Source of the DNA: Streptomycetaceae bacterium
GTDB lineage: Bacteria; Actinomycetota; Actinomycetes; Nanopelagicales; Nanopelagicaceae
DNA: 32,327 nucleotides
NCBI GenBank assembly: GCA_900298985.1
Contig: OMHY01000012.1
Coordinates: forward strand, 1-32,327
Direction of reading: 5' to 3'
A program made the position numbers and the translations under genes. The notes beneath the pieces were generated by a model, which did not search any database, had not been told where the DNA came from, and was given only the letters and a program-made list of their open reading frames with translations. Of this stretch, positions 7,984 to 13,843 are shown piece by piece (the stretch's first letter is position 1; each line of letters opens with the position of its first letter).

Positions 7984-8110
7984 AACTCCGTCTCGTCCCA
8001 TCCGGACTTTCACCGTCGGTGCTGGAGTTTCACCAGCTCCACCGTTAACTGGATGCTAACGGGTCACGGACTTTAACCGTCGGTTCGGAATTACACCGAC
8101 CCCCGAAACT
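7984..8110 (-). promoter_or_regulatory. FMN riboswitch (RFN element) controlling ribD-ribE-ribBA-ribH
   Basis: The minus strand contains the conserved RFN core: GGGGTCGGTGTAATTCC, ACCGACGGTTAAAGTCC, then GCACCGACGGTGAAAGTCC and GGATGGGACGAGA. A closing P1 helix pairs AGTTTCG (8104-8110) with CGGAGTT (7984-7990), with some G-U pairs. The 3' P1 strand contains GGAG at 7986-7989, 6 nt before the ribD ATG, so FMN binding should hide the ribosome-binding site directly. There is no space for a separate terminator or anti-sequestor stem. The element type is certain; the mechanism is inferred from the geometry. Confidence 0.97.
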
Positions 8111-8118
8111 GTGAGTTA

Positions 8119-8147
8119 AGTATGCCATTAAATAATTAGGTAGCCAA
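8119..8147 (-). promoter_or_regulatory. Candidate promoter of the riboflavin operon
   Basis: On the minus strand TTGGCT (8142-8147) and CATACT (8119-8124) are separated by 17 nt, an ideal spacing. Transcription would start a few bases on, at about 8110-8113, exactly where the riboswitch P1 helix begins. The -10 match is moderate (4 of 6 to TATAAT). Confidence 0.5.
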
Positions 8148-8166
8148 ATTTACATGTGAAATTGGT

Positions 8167-8172
8167 TAGGCT
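8167..8172 (+). promoter_or_regulatory. Probable -10 element (TAGGCT) of a leaderless promoter for the channel-like gene
   Basis: TAGGCT fits TANNNT and is followed by 7 nt (TTTCCAT) before the in-frame ATG at 8180. This supports the ATG over the track's GTG at 8156, which would place the box inside the coding region. It lies about 20 bp from the opposite-strand -35 of the riboflavin operon, so the two promoter zones are close or overlapping. Confidence 0.45.
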
Positions 8173-8179
8173 TTTCCAT

Positions 8180-8869
8180 ATGACACCGGCAGATTACAAC
8201 TTACCCGGCAAACACCACCCACATTGGCGCTCACCTCATCATGGAGAACAAAGATGGCCAATCACTTTTGTTGTTGCTATCGTAATTATCTTGCAACTAC
8301 TGCTCCCAAAAAGTTTGTCACTTCGAATTCAAATTTATATATGCGCGATTGAATTCATATTGGCTCTTGCTTTATTGATTGCAAATCCAGGGCGTATCTC
8401 TAAACACAGAAAAGAAACTCGCATTTTAGGCTTATCTTTATTATTTGTGATGTCAGCATCAAATATTGCATCAGCAGTTCAATTAGTTCAAAGATTGATA
8501 GATGGAACTATTAAGAGCCCGGTTCAATTGCTTGCATTTGGTGGTTCTATTTGGCTAACTAATGTGGTGGTATTTTCTCTTTGGTATTGGGAATTTGATC
8601 GGCAAGGACCTGGTGCTAGAGCAGAAGGAATTGATCCTTATCCAGATTTCTTATTTCCTCAAATGAGCAATCCAGAGTTTTCAACTAAAGAATGGCGACC
8701 ACATTATTATGATTATTTGTATACCTCTTTTACCAATGCTAGTGCATTTAGCCCTACTGATGTCTTACCATTAAGTAGGTGGGCAAAACTAACTATGATG
8801 GCGCAATCAGCTATATCTTTAATTACAGTTGGTTTAGTAATTGCACGTGCAGTAAATATATTGCACTAG
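8180..8869 (+). CDS. Channel-like integral membrane protein with degenerate pore-loop filter
   Basis: I take the ATG at 8180 (229 residues) because a TANNNT box sits 7 nt before it; the GTG at 8156 would add eight residues. Four hydrophobic helices occupy roughly residues 28-137. A soluble loop rich in Pro, Asp and Trp follows. The C-terminus reads YYDYLYTSFTNASAFSPTD, then a polar turn and a last helix ending in ARAVNIL. This is the layout of a potassium-channel pore (pore helix, filter, P-x-S/T-x-x-A turn, inner helix) with FSPTD (190-194) where TVGYGD would be. It is a conserved hypothetical family to my memory; ion specificity and function are unknown. It is divergent from the riboflavin operon and convergent with gabT (17 bp apart). 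Confidence 0.65.
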   Translation: MTPADYNLPGKHHPHWRSPHHGEQRWPITFVVAIVIILQLLLPKSLSLRIQIYICAIEFILALALLIANPGRISKHRKETRILGLSLLFVMSASNIASAVQLVQRLIDGTIKSPVQLLAFGGSIWLTNVVVFSLWYWEFDRQGPGARAEGIDPYPDFLFPQMSNPEFSTKEWRPHYYDYLYTSFTNASAFSPTDVLPLSRWAKLTMMAQSAISLITVGLVIARAVNILH

Positions 8870-8886
8870 AGTTTATTGCATTAGAT

Positions 8887-10227
8887 TTAAAGAGCAGCGA
8901 ATCCAGCTTCTAAAACATCTAATGCATCATTTAATAATTCCTCTGAAATTACCAATGGTGGTAAGAATCTAATCACATTGCCATAAGTACCAGCAGTTAA
9001 AATTAGTACACCATTTTCTTGAGCATATTTCACAACTTTACCCATAGCTTCCCCATTTGGTTCTTTACTGCCAGGTTTTACTAACTCAATTGCCATCATT
9101 GCTCCGCGACCACGCACATCACCAATGATTGGATATTTTGCTTGCATTTGAGTTAAACGAGTTTTCATTATTTCGCCAATTTTCTTAGCTTTACTTACTA
9201 AGTTTTCACTTTCAATGGTTTCAATTGCACCTAAAGCAGCAGCACAAGAAATTGGATTACCACCATAAGTTCCACCTAAACCACCTGCATGAACGCTATC
9301 CATTACCTCTGCGCGTCCAGTGACAGCAGCCAGTGGCAAACCACCTGCAATACCCTTGGCGGTAACAATTAAATCTGGCACTACGTTTTCATCTTCACAT
9401 GCAAATAAATTTCCAGTTCGGGCAAAACCACTTTGGACTTCATCTGCAATAAATAAAATACCTTTGCCCCTTGCATATTCATTAAGTTTAGGTAAAAAGC
9501 CTTTTGGTGGAACAATAAATCCACCTTCACCTTGTATTGGTTCAATTAAAATCGCAGCCACCTTGTGAGATCCAATTTCCTTTTCAATTTTACTAATCAC
9601 CATTTCTATAGCATCTTCAGTTATAGTTGAAGGATTTCCAATCCATCTAAATGGATAAGGCATAGGCATGCGATAAATTTCATTAGCAAAAGGTCCAAAA
9701 CTTTCCTTGTAAGGTACATTTTTTGCAGTTAATGCCATAGTCAAATTAGTACGTCCATGATAAGCATGTTCAAAAACAACTACCGCTGGACGCTTAGTGT
9801 AAGAGCGAGCAATCTTTACCGCATTTTCAACCGCTTCCGCGCCTGAATTTACCAATATAGATTTTTTGTGATGAGTACCAGGAGTTAATTTGGCGAGAGC
9901 TTCACAAACTTCGATGTAACCCATATAAGGTGCAACTGTAAAACAAGTATGTGTCATCTTTTGTACTGCGTTAATTACATTCTCTACAACTTTCGGGGCA
10001 GCATTTCCCACATTGGTAACACCAATTCCAGAACCTAAATCAATAATATGATTGCCATCAACATCAATTAAAATTGCATCACTAGCGCGTTCAATAACAA
10101 CTGGAATTGTTAAACCAAGTCCAGCAGAAGCCGCTGCAGATCTTCTCTTTAAGATTTCAGTGGATTTTGGTCCGGGGATTGTAGTAACTACCTGTCTTTT
10201 TTGAGCGATTACACCAGTTAATGTCAT
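8887..10227 (-). CDS. gabT: 4-aminobutyrate--2-oxoglutarate aminotransferase
   Basis: A class III PLP-dependent aminotransferase of 446 residues. It moves the amino group of 4-aminobutyrate to 2-oxoglutarate, giving succinate semialdehyde and glutamate. Visible are the N-terminal GPKSTEILKRR and DGNHIIDLGSGIGVTN characteristic of actinobacterial GabT, the cofactor-binding NSGAEAVENA (127-136), ADEVQSGFARTG with D262, and the Schiff-base lysine K291 in TAKGIAGGLP. 5-aminovalerate or other omega-amino acids are possible additional substrates. The ATG follows a TANNNT box by 6 nt and has no Shine-Dalgarno, so the message is probably leaderless. It is divergent from the Orn/Lys/Arg decarboxylase, which suggests a joint role in amine metabolism. 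No gabD is in the window. Confidence 0.93.
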   Translation of the reverse strand: MTLTGVIAQKRQVVTTIPGPKSTEILKRRSAAASAGLGLTIPVVIERASDAILIDVDGNHIIDLGSGIGVTNVGNAAPKVVENVINAVQKMTHTCFTVAPYMGYIEVCEALAKLTPGTHHKKSILVNSGAEAVENAVKIARSYTKRPAVVVFEHAYHGRTNLTMALTAKNVPYKESFGPFANEIYRMPMPYPFRWIGNPSTITEDAIEMVISKIEKEIGSHKVAAILIEPIQGEGGFIVPPKGFLPKLNEYARGKGILFIADEVQSGFARTGNLFACEDENVVPDLIVTAKGIAGGLPLAAVTGRAEVMDSVHAGGLGGTYGGNPISCAAALGAIETIESENLVSKAKKIGEIMKTRLTQMQAKYPIIGDVRGRGAMMAIELVKPGSKEPNGEAMGKVVKYAQENGVLILTAGTYGNVIRFLPPLVISEELLNDALDVLEAGFAAL

Positions 10228-10233
10228 ATTCAG

Positions 10234-10239
10234 AGTCTA
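10234..10239 (-). promoter_or_regulatory. Probable -10 element (TAGACT) of a leaderless promoter for gabT
   Basis: On the minus strand TAGACT fits TANNNT and lies 6 nt (CTGAAT) before the gabT ATG. Overlapping its upstream edge is an inverted repeat, TAGCCC (10238-10243) and GGGCTA (10257-10262), which could be an operator. Confidence 0.55.
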
Positions 10240-10262
10240 GCCCTTGAGAACCCCAGGGGCTA
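10238..10262. promoter_or_regulatory. GC-rich dyad between gabT and the decarboxylase (candidate operator)
   Basis: TAGCCC and GGGCTA form a perfect 6-bp inverted repeat with a 13-nt spacer, and CCCC-A-GGGG lies in its right half. It stands out in AT-rich surroundings and touches the gabT -10 box, the position expected of a repressor site. No regulator gene is adjacent, so this remains a candidate. Confidence 0.3.
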
Positions 10263-10311
10263 ATTTTTCCTTTACCTGTGAACTTCATTTTTCAGTCTAC
10301 CTTCAATGACC

Positions 10312-10317
10312 TAGAGT
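10312..10317 (+). promoter_or_regulatory. Probable -10 element (TAGAGT) of a leaderless promoter for the decarboxylase gene
   Basis: TAGAGT fits TANNNT and is followed by 7 nt (TATCCCC) before the GTG at 10325. No Shine-Dalgarno is present in that gap, so a leaderless transcript starting at the GTG is the simplest reading. Confidence 0.55.
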
Positions 10318-10324
10318 TATCCCC

Positions 10325-11758
10325 GTGTCAGATCAATCAAAAGCCCCATTACTTAACGCTTACTTAGAATATTTTGGAAAATTTAATCTTCCATTCACCA
10401 TCCCGGGACACAAACATAAAACTAAATTAATAGATTCAAAATTAGGTCAAGTAGTTGATGTGGATTTGCCTCTTTATGGTGGTTTAGATGAAATAAAACT
10501 TACTAATGGAATATTACTTGAGAGTGAAGGTTTAGCTGCTGAATTTTGGGGAGCAGATTTGGCACGCTTTTCAACTGGGGGTTCAACCCATTGCAATCAA
10601 GCGATTGCTTTAGCGATTGCAACCCCAGGTGGAAAAATTGCGATTTCCCGAACTTCTCATCGCTCTTTATTGAGTGCGATTGTATTAGCTGGGTTAGAGC
10701 CAATCTGGATGAATCCAGAGATAGATCCTAAAACTGGTGTCCCAATCGGCATTGGAATATCGGAAATAGAAAATGCTCTCACTCATAATCCAATTGCAAT
10801 ATTTTTAACTGAACCTGGATATTTAGGCACAATTTCTGATTTACCAAAAATCATTACAGTTGCACATCAGAAAAATGTGCCAGTAATTATTGATGCTGCT
10901 TGGGGTGGCCATTTCGGTTTTAATAAGAAACTTCCCGAGCATGTAATTCAACTTGGCGCTGACGCATTAGTTACTAGTATTCATAAAACACTTCCTGGTT
11001 ACAGTGCCAGCGCACTTTTATTGGTACAGGGCAAATTAATTGATTTAAATAGAGTGAATCAATCTTTTGAAACTACTCATACTACTTCTCCCGCTGGTGC
11101 ACCACTTGCTTCTATAGATGGAGTAAGAGCACTACTAGCAAGATCTGGAGATACCTTGTTGGACAATCTGATTTACAACTGCAATGAATTTAAAAGTCAA
11201 GTAGAAAATGAAATAGGAAGAAAAATCTTTTTATCGGTGGCTGATTTTCCCAAAGATAGATTTGACCCAGTAAAAATAGTTTTAAGTGCAGATTTTCTCG
11301 GTGCAGATGGGGTAGAGATTGAAAAAGATTTAATTGCACAAGGCATCAAAGTTGAAATGGCAGATAAAGACACAATTGTATTTTTAGCCACACTAATTGA
11401 TCAAAAATCAGATTTTGATTTATTAGCAGAAAAATTAATTCCAATTTTGAAATCAAAATTAGGGCCCGCTCGAATCAGCCAAACCTCGATTTCTTGGTCC
11501 GTTAAACCTCAAAGAGTTATTTCCATGCGGGAAGCTTATTTTTCTAAAACTCAATCAGTTAAATATCAAGATGCTATCGGCAAAATAAGCGCTGATTTAA
11601 TTGCACCCTATCCACCGGGAGTGGCAGTTGTAGCTCCGGGTGAAATGCTTACTGAGGAAATAATTTTAGGATTACGTTCCACAAAAGCTTCCGGAGTAAG
11701 AATCGCCTATGCTACTGATTCAACTTTAGAGAGTTTTCGAATAGTTTCGAGCAACTGA
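10325..11758 (+). CDS. Orn/Lys/Arg decarboxylase (PLP fold type I)
   Basis: A protein of 477 residues with the basic amino acid decarboxylase fold: N-terminal FTIPGHKH (24-31), H112 in SRTSHRS (stacks on PLP in the family), D190 and H196 in IIDAAWGGHFGF, and the Schiff-base lysine K221 in TSIHKTLPG. The C-terminal domain carries PYPPGVAVVAPGE. It would release CO2 from arginine, lysine or ornithine to give agmatine, cadaverine or putrescine; the substrate cannot be read from sequence by eye. It lacks the N-terminal receiver-like wing domain of enterobacterial enzymes, as usual for the roughly 480-residue form. It is divergent from gabT, and its 3' end overlaps the convergent permease gene by 33 bp. 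Confidence 0.85.
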   Translation: MSDQSKAPLLNAYLEYFGKFNLPFTIPGHKHKTKLIDSKLGQVVDVDLPLYGGLDEIKLTNGILLESEGLAAEFWGADLARFSTGGSTHCNQAIALAIATPGGKIAISRTSHRSLLSAIVLAGLEPIWMNPEIDPKTGVPIGIGISEIENALTHNPIAIFLTEPGYLGTISDLPKIITVAHQKNVPVIIDAAWGGHFGFNKKLPEHVIQLGADALVTSIHKTLPGYSASALLLVQGKLIDLNRVNQSFETTHTTSPAGAPLASIDGVRALLARSGDTLLDNLIYNCNEFKSQVENEIGRKIFLSVADFPKDRFDPVKIVLSADFLGADGVEIEKDLIAQGIKVEMADKDTIVFLATLIDQKSDFDLLAEKLIPILKSKLGPARISQTSISWSVKPQRVISMREAYFSKTQSVKYQDAIGKISADLIAPYPPGVAVVAPGEMLTEEIILGLRSTKASGVRIAYATDSTLESFRIVSSN

Positions 11759-12754
11759 AAAAAGATAATAAATCATTAATAGCCCAGTAGTAATCGGTAA
11801 TACATACCAACTACTGCCGTGAGTGCCGCGAAGTAGATAAGTCAGTATTAGACCAATAACTACTCCCAAAGCAGATTTCCAATCATCACCTACCAAAAAG
11901 TCATACCAAAACAAAAGAAATTTTTTGGTTAGGATTGCAAAAGAACTTTGCTGTCCAATAATACTTTCTTCAATCACTTCAGATTTAGAAGTTATTCCAG
12001 CTTGCGCAGCCAAAGGCCTTTTTCTAATTCTTTTTAATATTTCTATGAGAATCCGAGAAAACACTACAAAGGTTTCAATCAAATAAATAATTGCAAAATC
12101 TTTCTTTGGCCAATTAACTCCAACTCCTTCTCCACCCCAGAAAATTCCGAAGGAAACTAAACAAATACCAACTGTATATTTTAGAAAGTTTTCAGGAACT
12201 TTGGTCAAAGGTTTAGCGAGTAGCAAACCGAGTGCAACTACTACCAAAATCGCCACCAGCGCAGCTAATGCCGGCATTAAAAGTTGATGGGCTACTGAAC
12301 CTAAAGTTATGACAATGAAAGCAACTTCTAATCCTTCTAGCAAAACCGCTTTAAATGCTAGTGTAAAGCTATACCAATCAGAAACACCAAATCTGTTTTC
12401 TCTGGAAGCGCCTTTAGCTAGAGAAAGCTCCTTATTAAATATTTCAGATTCATCATGTAAATTTTTGTATCCAGCAGATCTTAATATTGATTTTCTTAGC
12501 CATTGCATCCCAAAAATTAGTAACACCGCTCCTATAAAAGTTCTTAGTACATTTATAGGTAGATGAGTTAAGAGTGGGCCAAAGATTAGGATTAAAATTG
12601 TTAATAATAGAAGTCCGGCATAAGTTCCCCGTCGGGCAGATTTCCAATCTCGTGCAGTTCCTGCAGCTAAAATAATAGTTAGCGCTTCAACTGCCTCTAC
12701 TAAAGAGGCAAAGAAAACAGCAATGAGTAAACCGAGGTTTAAGCCGGAATGCAT
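11726..12754 (-). CDS. FTR1-like predicted membrane protein (COG4280-like) with internal duplication
   Basis: A protein of 342 residues with about eight to nine hydrophobic helices. It contains two copies of an acidic helix motif, LVEAVEALTIILAAG (18-32) and LLEGLEVAFIVITLG (138-152). Each is followed by a second similar pair, PLLTHLPINVL...FGMQWLRK and PLTKVPENFL...FGIFWGGE. The E-x-x-E helices recall the REGLE motif of FTR1 iron permeases, but the first arginine is missing. I recognise the pattern as a conserved, uncharacterised actinobacterial family. Metal transport is a reasonable guess only. The ATG has GAGG 5 nt upstream. The end overlaps the decarboxylase tail to tail by 33 bp. Confidence 0.65.
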   Translation of the reverse strand: MHSGLNLGLLIAVFFASLVEAVEALTIILAAGTARDWKSARRGTYAGLLLLTILILIFGPLLTHLPINVLRTFIGAVLLIFGMQWLRKSILRSAGYKNLHDESEIFNKELSLAKGASRENRFGVSDWYSFTLAFKAVLLEGLEVAFIVITLGSVAHQLLMPALAALVAILVVVALGLLLAKPLTKVPENFLKYTVGICLVSFGIFWGGEGVGVNWPKKDFAIIYLIETFVVFSRILIEILKRIRKRPLAAQAGITSKSEVIEESIIGQQSSFAILTKKFLLFWYDFLVGDDWKSALGVVIGLILTYLLRGTHGSSWYVLPITTGLLMIYYLFSVARNYSKTL

Positions 12755-12829
12755 TTTTTCCTCAATTCAAATCTGGGATTGTTAAAATTATCTTAATTGC
12801 AGCCTCTTTATTCTAGTGAACTTTTAGGC

Positions 12830-12835
12830 TAGTTT
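12830..12835 (+). promoter_or_regulatory. Probable -10 element (TAGTTT) of a leaderless promoter for the second AKR gene
   Basis: TAGTTT fits TANNNT and is followed by 6 nt (TGTCTT) before the ATG at 12842, with no Shine-Dalgarno in the gap. An alternative TAGGCT overlaps just upstream (12825-12830). Confidence 0.5.
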
Positions 12836-12841
12836 TGTCTT

Positions 12842-13843
12842 ATGGAATTTAGAAAACTTGGAAACTCTGGTCTTTATGTATCTGAAATCTCTTATGGGAA
12901 TTGGATTACTCATGGCTCACAGGTGGCTGCCGATACCGCAATCAAATGTGTTCATGCAGCCCTAGATGCAGGTATTACTACTTTTGATACCGCAGATGTG
13001 TATGCTGGAACTAAAGCAGAGGTTGTACTAGGAAAAGCCTTAAAAGGTTTAAGAAGAGAAAGTTATGAACTTTTTACCAAAGTTTATTGGCCAACCGGTC
13101 CAGGTAAAAATGATAGAGGCTTGTCTCGAAAACACATTATGGAGTCAGCCCATGCTTCCCTAAAGAGATTAAACACAGATCATATTGATTTGTATCAAAT
13201 GCATAGATTTGATTATGAGACTCCTTTGGAAGAATCATTGAGAGCATTTGATGATTTAGTCCGTCAAGGCAAAGTTCATTATGTTGGTGTTTCTGAATGG
13301 AGCGCAGATCAAATCGCAAATGGTCTAGAAATTCAAAAGAAAAATAACTATGATCGTTTTATTTCCAACCAACCACAATATTCAATGTTGTGGAGAATAA
13401 TTGAATCAAAAATTATTCCTCTTTCGAAGCAAGAAGGAATTAGCCAAATAGTTTGGTCTCCTATGGCGCAAGGTGTATTAAGTGGAAAATATCTACCAGG
13501 CAAAAAACCTCCCGCCGGCTCACGAGCTACTGATAAAAAAGGTGGCGCAGATATGATCAATAAATGGTTGGATGACAGAATTTTAAGTGCAGTGCAAAAC
13601 TTAAATCCAATTGCAAAAGAATTGAATTTAACTATGGGTCAGTTAGCTTTAGCTTGGTGCTTAACCAATGAGAATGTTGCATCTGTGATTATGGGTGCAT
13701 CAAAACCAAGTCAAGTCAAAGAAAATATTAAAGTAGTTGGAATGAAATTATCTCCCGATACTATGCGCGCAATAGATAATGCAATTGGTTCAGTAGTGGA
13801 ATATGATCCAGCAAAAACCACTTCCCCAAATCCTCGTGCTTAA
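12842..13843 (+). CDS. Aldo/keto reductase, Kv-beta-like subfamily
   Basis: The protein has 333 residues and opens with FRKLGNSGLYVSEIS, typical of the potassium-channel beta-subunit-like aldo/keto reductases (YghZ/AKR6, AKR14 type). The catalytic tetrad is D49 and Y54 (FDTADVYAG), K80 (LFTKVYWP) and H121 (QMHRFD). WSPMAQGVLSGKY and MGASKPSQVKEN form the cofactor-binding end of the barrel. Such enzymes reduce aldehydes including methylglyoxal; some relatives couple to channels, but nothing here shows that. The ATG is 6 nt after a TANNNT box. Its stop codon abuts the stop of the convergent ABC transporter with no base between them. Confidence 0.9.
   Translation: MEFRKLGNSGLYVSEISYGNWITHGSQVAADTAIKCVHAALDAGITTFDTADVYAGTKAEVVLGKALKGLRRESYELFTKVYWPTGPGKNDRGLSRKHIMESAHASLKRLNTDHIDLYQMHRFDYETPLEESLRAFDDLVRQGKVHYVGVSEWSADQIANGLEIQKKNNYDRFISNQPQYSMLWRIIESKIIPLSKQEGISQIVWSPMAQGVLSGKYLPGKKPPAGSRATDKKGGADMINKWLDDRILSAVQNLNPIAKELNLTMGQLALAWCLTNENVASVIMGASKPSQVKENIKVVGMKLSPDTMRAIDNAIGSVVEYDPAKTTSPNPRA

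Noticed and set aside
7843-8076. 77-aa plus-strand ORF over the ribD start and the FMN riboswitch
   Set aside because: It is antisense to conserved riboswitch and RibD sequence and has no plausible family or ribosome-binding site.
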